Shown one piece after another: positions 9,901 through 25,900 of a stretch of 64,000 nt of DNA (its first letter is position 1; each line of letters starts with the position of its first letter). Below the pieces are notes generated by a model. That model worked only from the letters and a program-made list of their open reading frames with translations, did no database searches and was not told where the DNA came from. A program made the translations under genes and the position numbers. The stretch comes from Theristus sp. LFF4_11 (taxonomy: Eukaryota > Nematoda > Chromadorea > Monhysterida > Xyalidae), in contig JASANC010001826.1 in the NCBI GenBank assembly GCA_030248135.1, positions 1 through 64,000 of the forward strand, in the 5' to 3' direction.

Positions 9901-12555
9901 GCCGACTCAACCTGCGATGCCCGTCGTCAATTCCGCTGCCAAACAAAATCTTTCAACGCTTATGTCGTTATTGCTCCTTTTAAACGGTGAGAACAATCTG
10001 GCGTATTTCTCAATACATATATTATTCTCAAAAGTGTAACTTGAAGTGAACGCTTTGGACGAACGTACAATGCAGCAGCAAGCAACGCTGACACAATAAA
10101 GAATGATGAAGTGTTTAACAGTTGTAACAGGGCAGCTCATAAAACAAACCGCAAGAACGACAGACTATTCTGGCTGTCTTATGCCTCAATATAATCAATG
10201 CAACGCACGGTGCAAGAGACCCTCCTCTCATAAGTGGCTGGCAGCAGCATCATCAACCTCCCCCAAGCAACATCTTTCCGGGATTGCGTCTGAATATGAC
10301 AAGATGCTAACAGAAAATAGGTTAGGCATTTTTGAGCTGTCGACTGTGAAGGAGACATGTGAAGGTTTCACTTTTTGAAATTAGTGATTTCAGGGTCATA
10401 TGCGCTGTTATGTATTACGAAACTTTTAACCTGGTTGATGAATCATGCAATGAGAAAAAAATGATTTCAATTTGAAAAGAAATATTTCACAACATAAAGT
10501 TGCGCTACTGTTACGTGTTGTCTTATTAAAAATGCCAAGATTTTTGTCAATCGTGTGCGCAATGAAAAATTAACAAAAAGAACAGAACGAACAAATATAA
10601 ATAAAAAAACACGACTACTTTGATACACAATTGGCTTTCTGAAAATCTTTTTTCTTTCATTCAAATTTCGCGCGCTTCTTGTACCCTGAAAAAAGCTGCC
10701 TTGTTTAATCGGTCATACTGTACCAGAACTTGCTCCCAAGAAAAAATTGCGTTCGTCTAAAAGCGTAAGTAACAAAATCTTTTAGAAGAACAAATTCAGT
10801 TTAGAATAAACGCAGAATGCGTCTGGAGTTCATAAAAGAAGCCAAATAAACCAAACCATTTGAAACACGGCATAAATACGTCACACAGCGTTAAATAAAA
10901 AAATAACTGTAAAACTTTACCAAACAAAAGCATTCTGTTTGTGTATGCAGAAACAAGTAACTAAACACGCCGCGCCAGAAACTGCACATGAACGGGTCGA
11001 GCATGTAGACAAATATGAATACACAAACATTCAACATGCTACACTGTATTTCGTGTGTTCAGTGAGTTTGCAGGCAGCCGGGAACACCAAAAATAGAACG
11101 AACATTGTTACGTGATAGTCACATACGGTAGACAAGTCACAATGGCTGCACACACAGAGCGCATATTGAAAATATTGCCAAATGTTGCCGCTGAACTGCC
11201 GGATATGGACTGCGGAGTGCAGCAAGCACTAACGCAATCAGGCTGCCTCAAAAACTGCCTGCCGCGCATTGACGGCCGTCTAGAGAGGCAGAGCCGGGGC
11301 CGCGCGAGCGCACTGATGCAAACCGCTCGCAAGAAGGAAGCACCGAAATGAGACACAGCTTTATATAAGAGGCGTGCCCGGCAGCAAACAAGCAGCCGCC
11401 CACAACTCAACTCGAAACTCAAAGCATATTCAAAACAACGAAGACATTGCCATATAGAGACGCAAAAAACACTCAGCTATAGATGTCTGCCACAGCAGCA
11501 GCAGCATCCACGCGCACACACAGAGACGATGGCAATATGGCTGCCTCTGTCTGCCGTGCAAGATGTGCCGAGAGCGCCAAAAATCGATACGCCATAACAA
11601 ACTTGCACGGGCTTGGCGTCGCTCAGTAGTTTAACGTTAGTAACAGAGAGCATGGAAGTTGACAATGTATGACAGCAGGCTGCATGCTCTGCTTCGCTGC
11701 ACCGGCACACTGCGAGTGTCGTTGTCGTCGCCTCTCAGCATTTGTCAATAAAACGTGTCGCCATATGCGGTGTTCCATCGAGCAGCGTGTGAGCCTGCAA
11801 AAACGGTGTGCTCACAAAAGACTGCGTGCATGGCGCGCTCAACGTGTATTACTGTAGGCTTGCTGGCGATCGCACAACGCATCAAACAGCATATAAATAA
11901 TGCAAAACATGACGCGCACTTTCGTCGCCACAAGACGCTGGTTTTTTGGTGCGCCATCAGATTCCGCTTGACGGCGTTTGCCCGCCTGAATTGCAGTGTT
12001 TGGGCGTTCTAAAGATAATGCAGAGACGCTGTGCTGTGATTCGGCCACACGACACAGTCACTGAATTATTCAAAAAAACAAGTTCCCGTCCATTGAAACG
12101 GGACCACTTTTTTATTTCCAAATACACCAAGAAACACTCAATTTGTGACGAAAGGCAGCGACCACGCAAAAATCCACCAATGCTAACACGTATGTCAGAA
12201 ACGACAGATTCGCCAAAACAAACTGCGACTACAATGGTCTCAGTCAAATGACACGTATATAACAACTAAAATATATGGACTGCTTTGAAACCCTAACATG
12301 ACAAATCCAACAAAAACATTTGAAACTAATATTACCAATTCAATAAAAAATCACGTCATTCTCCACCAGCAAAAACAAAAAAATAACACTTTTTTTGTTA
12401 TCGGAGTGTTGCTATGTGACAGCGATGGGTGCGGCGTATAAACAAACAAAAAATCATCGGTACATCGTTGGCGCCGGACGGGACTACAATTCTACAAGAG
12501 CAAATAAATGCTAACGAAACATTGAAACACCGAGAAACAACAACAACCTAATGAA
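9901..12555. other. Intergenic stretch between GRDP-like and ATP synthase genes
   Basis: No supported gene. The part near 9901 should contain the promoter and 5' untranslated region of the GRDP-like gene, and the part near 12555 the 3' untranslated region of ATP synthase alpha. Many short frames exist on both strands between 11000 and 12260 but none has conserved-looking sequence or exon borders. GC content is higher around 11200-12050 than in the AT-rich flanks. Confidence 0.5.
11362..11369 (+). promoter_or_regulatory. Possible TATA box (weak)
   Basis: TATATAAG followed by a GC-rich stretch and a CA-rich region, resembling a plus-strand core promoter. The nearest downstream ATG (11483) opens only a 48-codon frame rich in Ala and Ser that I do not recognise. 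It may be fortuitous. Confidence 0.2.
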
Positions 12556-15999
<3,444 letters not shown>

Positions 16000-16012
16000 G
16001 TGCTGAAAACAC
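16000..16012 (-). promoter_or_regulatory. Splice acceptor directly upstream of the ATP synthase start codon
   Basis: Read on the minus strand, a TGTTTTCAG acceptor ends three bases before the ATG at 15999. It could be the 3' end of an intron in the 5' untranslated region, or a spliced-leader trans-splice acceptor of the kind nematodes and some other invertebrates use. Confidence 0.4.
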
Positions 16013-17468
16013 AAAGCAACGAACCTGTCGCCCAACGCACAATTCGTTTTTATTTTCCAAAAGCGAAAAAAGAAAAACAACGATACAGTCCATAAGTTCG
16101 TGAATACGCAATCATGGCATCGATTAGAATGGTCTGTGGTCTTTGAACTCGATTCAGTTCATTCGATTTTGGACCAATCAAAACGAGAAAAGCTTTTTCA
16201 ACAGACCTTCAAAACGCCGGAGACCAATCTAGACGCAGACATTTTGAACTTTGTGGTTTGTTCTGCTATGGTGCTACTGCAACAATTTGCGAACCTACAA
16301 TGTATAGTTCCAGAGCCAATGATTGGGGTGGGCGCTGCCGGAATAGTTGTTCTAGGGGGGGGGGGCCAAAAAAATTTCGAATCTATCTCTATCAGAAAGG
16401 TTTTTTCGGCTCAGCTATTATCTATCTAAAAAATATTCTCAGCCAGCTAAAATCTGAAAATTTTTATCTTCGAAGTAGGGTTGTTAAAAAAAACAAAAAT
16501 CGTCATTTTTGTTTTTTTTTTAAATTTTTTTTAAGAGTGCCTGTCCCGGAAAATCGAACTTTTCCAGGGGGGTCGTGGCAACGTTTTTTAAAAAGTGGGG
16601 AAATCGGGACTTTTGGGGTGCGTTGGGTAGGTTGGCAGGTAGTAACTTCGTGTATAAAATTTCAGGCCCCAACTCCACTCTGTCTGCGCGGTAGACTAAA
16701 AAAACCTCTGAAAAATGCTAAAATCGCGGATTTTTTGGAATTAAAAAATCGCCATTGCTTTTTGCTGAATCGTGCAAACCCAAAAATTGGCACAGTTGTT
16801 CACAAAAGCATGGAGAATATTGTGTTAAAAAATCTCACCAATCGGATTAGGCGCAAATTGGTTTTGGGCCACTTTTTTTGCCAGAATTTTGCCAATTTCC
16901 AATCTATCTCTATCAACAGGGGTCGAGATGGGGGGGATCAACCAATCGACACCCCCCCACCCGGGCAAACCCCCACCCCAAATTTTGGTCAAAATATCCC
17001 CACTCTCGAATTTGGGGGGGCCAGACCCCCCCCCTCCCAGATTTCGACCTTCCAAACCCCCCCCCCCCCTACCAAATCCTGGGTCTCCATGTCTGTCACA
17101 CGCTGTTCTTACAGTCTTATCGGATTTCTTGCGGTTCGCGAAATAAATTGAACTAGCCTATTGACGAGCTATGTGGTAATCAGCAGTTTTTGGGAGGGGA
17201 TGAGAAAAAAAAAAGTAAAGGAATTGGGGGCCCAAATTTTTTTTTTATAAAAAATAAGGGGTTTTTTCGAGAAAAATTTTTTTGAAATTTTGAAAAGGAA
17301 ATGAATGAATTACAACGTGCAAGCACTGTTTCTCGCGGTTTCGCCTGGTAAGCGTATACCATTGTTGGCAATGTCTGCGTTAAAAATAAATTGAATGAAT
17401 GAATGAATGAATGTCTGCGTTAACGTCATGCAAATCGTCATCGATCATCATCAAATTGTTTTAGTGTT
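16013..17468. other. Intergenic stretch with C/G homopolymer tracts
   Basis: No gene. It contains a direct repeat of AATCTATCTCTATCA at about 16379 and 16904, a G run near 16357, and dense C and G runs between 16930 and 17080. The long plus-strand open frame here is a product of these low-complexity runs. The segment next to 16000 should hold the ATP synthase promoter. A GAATGAATGAATG microsatellite lies near 17395. Confidence 0.55.
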
Positions 17469-18378
17469 AAGGCCCATTCACCCGCGCGCGCGCTGACGCG
17501 CGCTAATTTGAACGTGCGTATGAATGTGCGTATACAGTCGAATTTTATAATATGTGGAATCAGCTGATTGGTCAACCGAGGGAAGGCTGCTCACACTCCA
17601 CACCCTTCTTTTGTCGTGGATCTGGATTCTATTGAAACGTGTTTCTTTTGAATTAGTGTGAATTTGCTAAAATAAACTTAAAATGTTAGAGACTGCTAAA
17701 TTCAGAATTTTTATTTTGTTATTTTGCTTATAGTCGCTTATTTTTTTGCGTATGAACTGAAAGACAAAAACCTGAAAGGAGTGCGCTGTGTATGGTTTGC
17801 TGCGTGCACTAAGTAAATGAACACAGCAGCTTACCAAAAGCAACCTAAAAACGTTGAAAATGAAAGATGAAAGCAAAGTCGTCGTCGTGTCGTCGTCCTC
17901 GTCCGCAAAGTCGGAACGCTTTTTTTAATTGCAGACGCATATGTCGGTCGGTCTGAAACCCACTTCAGCTGGCATCACAGCTCACTCATTTCAGGCTTTT
18001 GTTTTTCAGTTCACACGCAAAAATTAAGCGACGACGGTCGTCGTCGTCGTCAAACAAAAAAATGCTTTTTGAGCTGTTGAATAAAAAAATCTGAATTTCA
18101 CAGTCTCCAACCCTTTGAGATTATTTTTTAGCATGGAAAGGGTGCTGGAAGTTTACACTCATTCAAAAGAAACACGTTTCAATAGAATCCAGATCCACGA
18201 AAAAGAAGGGTGCGGAGTGTGAGCAGCATGCCCTCGGGCGACCAATCAGCTGATTCCACATATTATAGCGTTCGACTGTAGTTCTAAAACTGAAGCGCGC
18301 TGACGCGCGCTGAAGTTGCGCTGTTTTTTGCTTCATGAATGTGTAGCGAAGAGACCCGCGCTCCATGAATGGTGCTTT
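17469..18378. mobile_element. AAGGCCCATTCA-ended element, interrupted by a second TIR element
   Basis: The left end AAGGCCCATTCA is followed by GCGCGCTGACGCGCGC; the right end near 18290-18378 has the matching GCGCTGACGCGCGCTG and an inverted CCATTCAT-type end. The element at 17533-18280 separates the halves. The ends resemble those of the larger element at 20571-22055. Confidence 0.65.
17533..18280. mobile_element. TACAGTCGAA-family TIR element, copy 1 (nested)
   Basis: Starts TACAGTCGAATTTTATAA and ends with the inverse TTCGACTGTA. Inverted arms of about 120 bp include GGAATCAGCTGATTGGTC and AAAGAAACACGTTTCAATAG. The inner part is shared with 22093-22461, including TTCAGTTCACACGCAAAAAT. 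No transposase frame is seen. Confidence 0.85.
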
Positions 18379-18380
18379 AG

Positions 18381-19155
18381 GGAGGGTTTGCTTTATTCAA
18401 CAGATCAGATAAAATTTATTCAGTCAATCAGCAAAAGTTTGATATGTCATTTCGTGTTTGATTCTTGTAAACGTAGACAAAACAACGTTTCGCATTGAAA
18501 ACTACAACAAAAAATACAGCAAAAATTAAAATTCAATGAACACAAAATACATGTAAAAAGAGAAATGTCGTCGTTGTATGCACGCGGAAGTAACGAAAGT
18601 AGCTGAATGGAAATAACATTAATCCTTTCACACAGAAGGCACAATTTACAGGGGTTTGCATTTGCTCCAAACAATTAGGTAGTTATATCAATTGTAATAA
18701 AAATGTAAATGTCTGAAATTCAAAGAACGAACAAGACAAACAAAAGAACATTTGCAACAAATGCCGCACCGAATGAATCACTGAATGAATACCGAAAAAT
18801 TCATCATAGTGCAAAAATAAAAAAAGCAGTGTTTTACATTTTTGAAGTAAATCATACAAACAAACAAACGTAAAAACAGAAGCACAACTATCGCGTGCCA
18901 GGTGAAAAGCAAAAAAGTTTTTGCAAAGTGTAGCATGCAGTCACAAACAATTGATCACAATGAATGGTACAAACGGAATAGACACCTTGTAGTTTGGCAG
19001 GGAATATTTTTTCAAAAACTAAAACGAATCGATTCTAACAAAAAAAGAAATTGTAAAACATAAGGTTTATTTTTAATTATTTGAATGTTTTTCAAAAAGA
19101 TTGCTAATCAGATAAAAATAAATGAGTATATAACACCATTGAAATAGTTAATTTT
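18381..19155. other. 3' flank of the spectraplakin gene
   Basis: AT-rich sequence downstream of the spectraplakin stop; the part from 19155 down to about 19050 should be its 3' untranslated region. No other gene is seen. Confidence 0.6.
19066..19071 (-). promoter_or_regulatory. Probable polyadenylation signal of the spectraplakin gene
   Basis: AATAAA on the minus strand, about 85 bp after the TGA/TAG-terminated C-terminal exon ending at 19156, in AT-rich sequence. Position and motif fit a poly(A) signal. Confidence 0.6.
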
Positions 19156-19908
19156 TTATGACTTCGGTGTTTTTTGTTTTTTCCGTCGAATCGATGGAAT
19201 TCTGGTTGGAGTTATCGTAGTCGAATTTTCACTGCCCGCGTCTGAAGCAGCACGTGATGGCGGTCGCGAAGAACTACCAGATGTGCTCGCGGTGGGTACC
19301 GGAAGACGGGAGGAATCTGAAGTCAAAGATACAAAGTTATACACGCATCATCATAACAAAATAATCACTTTTATACCCAAAAAGTAAAAAATTCGTCTGC
19401 TTAGATAGAGCAATATCAAAGAAAAGTTTTTATGGGAAAAAATTTAAAACTTAAAAATTAAAAATTTTTTTGAATTCTTAAGTTCACTAACCAGATGCGG
19501 CTGACGCTACGCTAGCCGTGTCTCCCGTGTCGACAGCCGGAACACTACTGCTTGGCGAACCAGAAGACGCGTTCAATAGTTGTTTCCTTGGTGCTAGCGG
19601 TCTTGGGGGTTTTGCATTTGCACGGCTGACACTCATTGGTGTGCTGCGGTCTGTTTTTTCACGGATCTGAAATGGAGCGTTCATTTGAATTTTTTTCATG
19701 CTTAATATAATCAGACTTAACAATGATAACAGTTTTCTTTCTTGACCGACTTTCATAATGGGGCCCTTTGGCGTCGACGAAGCACTTGAAGCACTTGAGG
19801 ACGCTACAGAGTCAATAAATCGTTTACCAGTGAACGCTTGCATCTTCTGCGTCACACCGTCGGCAAGAATAAATTTCTCACGTAGTTCCAGGTTGGTTCG
19901 ACCTTTTG
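19156..19908 (-). CDS. Spectraplakin: C-terminal Ser/Arg tail with TxIP motif
   Basis: Exons 19908-19751, 19666-19492 and 19316-19156. The first has the family motif [19 protein letters not shown]. The rest is Ser/Pro/Arg-rich disorder. The end holds [13 protein letters not shown], an S/T-x-I-P motif flanked by basic residues, the kind that binds EB1 proteins at growing microtubule plus ends, as in MACF1 and Shot. The stop is at 19156. Confidence 0.93.
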
Positions 19909-22900
19909 CTGAAATGTTTAGACGCTTTTGATGAATTAAATTCTTCTAAAACAAGTCAAAATTATACGAAGCTGAGCAATGCATCAAAAAACATCATGCA
20001 AAACCCAAAATGTATGAAACAACAATGTCCATGCAGCTCAAACTACCGACAACCGCTTACTGTTTACAGAAATGTTGTTTTCGTACGACTAACAAAAAGT
20101 AATAAAAAATATAACGCGACTCAGTTTCGTCCGTTGGATTTATAATGTTTTTTTGCAAAACATACCTCTGCAAGGATCGTGTTTCACAAGAAATTCATCG
20201 AGCGCCTCCCATCCGCCGCCGACACGAACCATCACGGTTGACCGCAAGATGCGGACAAGTCGCAGTTTTTGCGTATCGCCAAACTATGTATTATTCCCAA
20301 CATTTTTTTATACTAAGTTTAACATTAATTTGTTCTTAGCCCATTCTTCGAAACTTTATAGGCTACTACTTGACGAATTCAGTAGTAAAAAATTTGAACA
20401 TTTAAGAGACTGACTGACTCTGTATTTTCCTTCGCCAACTTCACGAATGGCAAACGTTTGGGAGCAGGTGCATCGCATTTGTTGACGGTGCATTTCATCT
20501 TCGATTTTCTCTTTATCCGTTACAGGCTTCGTTTCCAACTAAAAGTTCATTATTTATATAAAGTAATTTTAAGGCCCATTCATGCACACAAATTTTTACG
20601 GCACGTCACGTCACGTCACGTCACGTCACGTCACGTCACGTCTTCATTCATGATGCACAAAACAGCCATCCGGCACGTCACGTCAAGCTTTAGATCACGC
20701 GCTCGTTCATACCTGCGCACGTCGACGTGCGTCGACGGACGGCAAAAAAGGTGGTATGAATGAAGACGTGACGTGCCGTGCCGTGCCGGATGGTTTTAGA
20801 TTCTTTGCTCGTTCATACCTGCGCACGTCGACGTGCGTCGACGGACGGCAAAAAAGGGAGGTATGAATGATGACGTGACGTGACGTGCCGTGCCGGATAA
20901 TTTTAGAAACTGACCTAAAAAGCCGTACGTCAACATGTGCAAAATTCAACAATTGATTGATTAAATTAGTATTTGTGTGTTTCAAATATTGCAAATATTA
21001 TTTGTGTGTTTCAAATATTTCAAATAATATTTGTGCGTTTCAAATATTTCAAATAACTCCGCGCTTTTGAAAGCTGTCCAGATTTGTTCATTTTCGTTGT
21101 TCTTTCAACGTTGCCACGAAAAGTTGGGAGAAACGCAGGTTTGCTTTTCCCTGTTGGTCTCTGACTACTGACGCAAATGCAAAATTTTGTTGTTGAAAAC
21201 CGTAACAACTTCTATTCATTTGAATATCATCAACTTTTTGAAACAAAAAATGAATTGTAGTCGCCAGGAACTGAACCGCACGCGTTGTTTGCTTTCGGCG
21301 GGAAAAACTAACCGTTGCGCTTTTGACTCACTGGTCAGGCATGTGTTATAGTGCTACAGGTGTACTGGGCATCTTAGTGCATGCACACAAGCTTTTACAA
21401 GCTGTGTGTCGAGTGAGCATGTGTGTTCGCTGCACGCTAGCACGCCTGTGGAACAGGAAAATTTTCATAATTTTTCAACCGAAACTGAAAACTACCGTAT
21501 TTTTCAGAAACCGAAAAGATAATCATGAAATCAACTAAAAAACTTTCAAAACTTCAATTTTAACGTGGCTAGAACTGCGTTGCAGCAAATTTTATTATTG
21601 ATTATCCTATGATCATGTTTTAATTTGCAGCAATATCACCGCAATTCGTTCAAATAATTGAATAAAATAGCAAACAAACAAAATGAATACAGAAAATCAA
21701 ACCATTTTCGCATCTCGACGTACGGCTTTTTAGGTTCGTTTCTAAAATTATCCGGCACGGCACGTCACGTCACGTCTTCATTCATACCTCCCTTTTGCCG
21801 TCCGTCGACGCACGTCGACGTGCGCAGGTATGAATGAGCAAAAAATCTAAAATGCTCCGGCACGGCACGTCACGTCACGTCTTCATTCATACCTCCCTTT
21901 TTGACGTCCGTCGACGCACGTCGACGTGCGCAGGTATGAATGAGCAGAAAATCTAAAATGATCCGGCACGTCACTTTACCGCACGTCTTCATTCATACAT
22001 GACGTGCCGTGACGTGACGTGCCGGATATATAAACGTCTTGCATGAATGGGCCTTTAGTCTCCCAGTGTGTACTTGGTCTATAAGTCCATTATACAGTCG
22101 AACTCAATAACTACAGACGCATGTCGATCGGTCAGCTAGGAATGAAACCCCCTTCAGCTGGCTACACAGCGCACTCATTTCAGGCTTTTGTCTTTCAGTT
22201 CACACGCAAAAATTAAGCGACGACGTCATCGTCGTCGTCAATAAAAAAATGCATTTTGAGCTGTTGAAAAAAAGCTGTCGCAGTTCTCCAACCCTTTGAG
22301 TTTATTTTTAGCATAAAAAGGGTGCTGGAAATTCACACTCATTCAAAAGAAACACGTTTCAATAGAATCCAGATCCACGAAAAAAGAAGGGTGCGGAGTG
22401 TGAGCAGCTTCTCCTCGGCCGACCAATCAGCTGATTCCACATTTTATTGAGTTCGACTGTATAAAATAATTTTAAGTATCCCCAGTGGGTACTTGGTCTA
22501 CTTTGCCACTGTAAAGGGGCCGCATTTTTTCCACTGGTTTGGTGCTGATAATTACGATTGCATACGTAAAACTTTGCCACAAACAATGCACGTTTTAAGA
22601 TGCAGCCGCAAATTTGTTATTTTGTTACCAACAAGGCTGTTACTTTCACGCAATTCTGCTATATCTGACAGCCGCTTGAAAGAACACTAAAATAAATGGT
22701 TTTGGTATTTGTTTTCATGCGTATTTAATTACAAAGCACCCTGTAGTGGCAAAATTGCGGCTGTATCTTACAACAGTCATTGTTTGTGGCAAAGTTGCAT
22801 GCATACAGGCGTGATTATCAGCACTTATACCAGTTGCCAAGAAGCGGGCCCTTTTCAGTGGCAAAGTTGACACCTTCCACAGTGCACTAATTTGAAAAAT

Positions 22901-25900
22901 ATCACCAAAATACGTTTCTCACAGGGCGGTCAGGCCTGAGTGCATTCACAAACTCTCGGTAATCAACCATTCCATCTTCGCTGGAAAATAGGTCAGCAAC
23001 TTTGCCCATTTCAAGTCTTGTCGTAGGGAATTCTGGAATTTGGTTTGCTTGAAATACATTTTTATAGGTAAAATTTTATAGTTATTCAATATTGTAAATC
23101 ATTGGAGGTGCAGACAAAAAACGTACTTGAGCCGAGAATAACATCAATGAAGCGCGTTCGAAGCAGTTTTCCATCGCCGTGTTTGTCTTCACGACGGAAA
23201 TAATCAAGCGCTCGTGACTTTTTATTGTTTATCCAAGCCATGTACCTAGTACGCCACTCATCCCAACTGAAGTTCTCCAATCGTTTCATTTCATTTACAT
23301 ACTCCATTTGATCATTCAGTTTACGCTTGCGTTCCATTGAGGCAAGCCAAAGTTGACGCCATTTGTTTTGCAGCGTGCGACCCTTTGGTGTCAGTGATTT
23401 TGTTGGCCTAAAAAGGTTAGACGCAAAATTGTACACAAAGAAATAACAGTCGAGCATAGCCGCGGTATGAAATGTGCAGCCGAGAATTAAATCGCTTGTT
23501 GGAATACGCAAATAATGATATTTTGAGTTGAAAAACTAATAAAAACTAACTCTATAATTGGTGCCGCAATTGCTTTTCCAAGCTTTGTTTTGCTGGTCAC
23601 TAATTTTGTCTCATTTGGGGTAACATCGTCGACAGAGCTTGTACGTTTACTTTTTGTAGCCTCATCGACTTCGTCTTGGCGTGCTCGAAGCTCGGATTCA
23701 AACTCTTCATGTTCCGCAATCAACCTACGTTTTTAAATAGCATGAGCAAGCGCATGAGCAAGCGAACGAATGATGCTCTTTGTGTCATTGGCAGTAAAAA
23801 TATATATATGAACAATTAACCGGTTCAGGTCTTCGAGAACATCGGGCAACGGAATTTCTTCAGCCAACTGCAGTTCGTCATCTTTTGTATTTACCCAACT
23901 GATTAACTCGTCCAAGAGTGCATCGCGTTGCTGTTGTAGGAATCGTTCTTGGGCTGCATCAGATTGTTTCTCAGCAGCCCAGTCAGCGACTTCCTTCCAA
24001 CGAGACTCGAGTACTGCCAACCAATGCTTCATTGGTTGTACCGCTTTTGGATGACAAATTGATTGAATTGATCGCCCCAACTGAACTGTTTTGTTCAGTT
24101 CGGTGCGCTTCGCTTCAAGCGTTGCTGCCAATTCCTGTGTGTTTAATTGTTGATTAAAACAATTTCTGTAACTCGGCATCGTTTTTTATGTTGTCATATA
24201 CATGCAAACACTAACAGAAAGTCTCTCAATTTGTGCATCCAGTTGGTCTTGGTTGTGCGACGGTGCACCAGTTTCGCGAACTTTAATTTGCATTTGTTCC
24301 AACCATTCCAGCATTGCGTTCGATTGTGAATGAAACTGTTGAGCTTGCTCCATAGCGTCTAACAGACGATCATTCTTATTTCCGGCTAATTTTTTTATTT
24401 TCTCCCATTGTTCGTCCAGTTTGGCAACTTGCTCGTCAATTTCAAACACACTTTCACTGTCACTTGTTTGACGAAGCTCTTCAGCTGCTTTGTGCACCGT
24501 TATCACATTGTTCTCGCGCTCTAGAAAATGGATACGTAATATAAACATTGCTGTATTAAACAAATGTTGTGATAAACAATGTATCTCACAAAGTAGTAGA
24601 ACAAAAAATGACAATAGCTAGACAACAAACTGATTACCTTGAAGTTCGTTTTCAAATTGTCTTTGCTGTTCAGAAAGTTGGGTGACCGTATCCAAATCGC
24701 CATGAACCAACTGATCTCCGGTCAGTAACGGATTGGCACTACTAAGCCAATCCAGCAACGCAGCAACTGCTTCTTTGAACTGTCCGCTCAACAGCAATCC
24801 TTCCTCCAATGTTCTTTGTCTGAACAAAAAAATTGATCTTTACATGCACTGTAGCTGTTTTAATCGATTTTGGTTTGGAATTCGTTATTTTCAAGCACAA
24901 ATGTTTCAATTGTAGATGCATAATAATTTTACCTGTTAACAGATGTTTTGCTCAGAGCATTCCATTTATCACGTGTTAAATCTACCATTTTTTGCAAATC
25001 AGACTGTTCATGAATCGGAGCGTGATCTTTGATTGCTTTGCCAAGTTGTAATAAACGATCGTAGTCAGACTGATGAACGCCTAGCTCACGTTGAAAATCC
25101 TGCAAAAGAAGCTACGCAGTGTACTATCTATTATTTTGTTGTCGAGAGTCAATGCGCGCATGGATAGGTAAACGTTTCATATTTGACGCGGCAGTTCAAA
25201 GTTGGTAAAGTGATCCGAGTCTCTAACATAGAGCCGGGTCACTTAGGCTATTTTGAATTGCCACATGAACAATGAAACTAGTTTTTCCTACGTCTGAAAA
25301 CGCAGAGTTCACGAAAACGAAAGTCGCAGAACCTTAAAATTGATATTTTAATATTTATTAAAATAATTAATAGAGTAGTTTTGATTAGATGGTCAACAAA
25401 AAATTGAAACACAGTGCATATAATTTACCTTATGTTTTGCCAAATGTTCTCGAATTTTTTCTGGATTGGTAGCCGCATGAGACATTTGATCAGCCAATTC
25501 ATTCGCTGCATCAGTTAGCCAGTGGTCCAGTTGCTCATAGCATTTGCAGAAATCGGTCGTTTCCCGAAATCCACCATCCAGTTGACGGGTACGGTCAGCA
25601 GAGCGAGACACAATTTTGTCAAATCGATGTTTTGCTGACACGAGCAGGTTTTTGATAGGAATTGCATCTTTTTTCTCACAGTAGTACTGGAGTCGGGTTC
25701 CACGATTATGCAAGTTTGTGGCCAGCTCTCGCTGTTCTTGCACTTTGTTTTGTAGAATCTGAAGTATCTAGATAACTTACATTATAGCAGTTTAATGGTA
25801 GACATGAACTGCAGATACATGTATGTTTAGTTAAAACACATGTACATGCAAAGAAACGCAAATCATGACAAACATTATGGTCCTCCATTTGTTCTTTTAG

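Noticed and set aside
11483..11629. Small plus-strand gene after the TATA-like box
   Set aside because: Only 48 codons, Ala/Ser-rich start, no recognised domain and no supporting splice or poly(A) signal; kept only as a weak promoter note.
16258..17151. 297-codon plus-strand open frame
   Set aside because: It runs through homopolymers and C/G tracts and gives poly-Pro and poly-Gly stretches in all frames; no splice borders or conserved motif.
20600..20650. CRISPR-like or satellite array of CACGT units
   Set aside because: Units are contiguous 5-mers without spacers, inside the arm of a TIR element in animal DNA.
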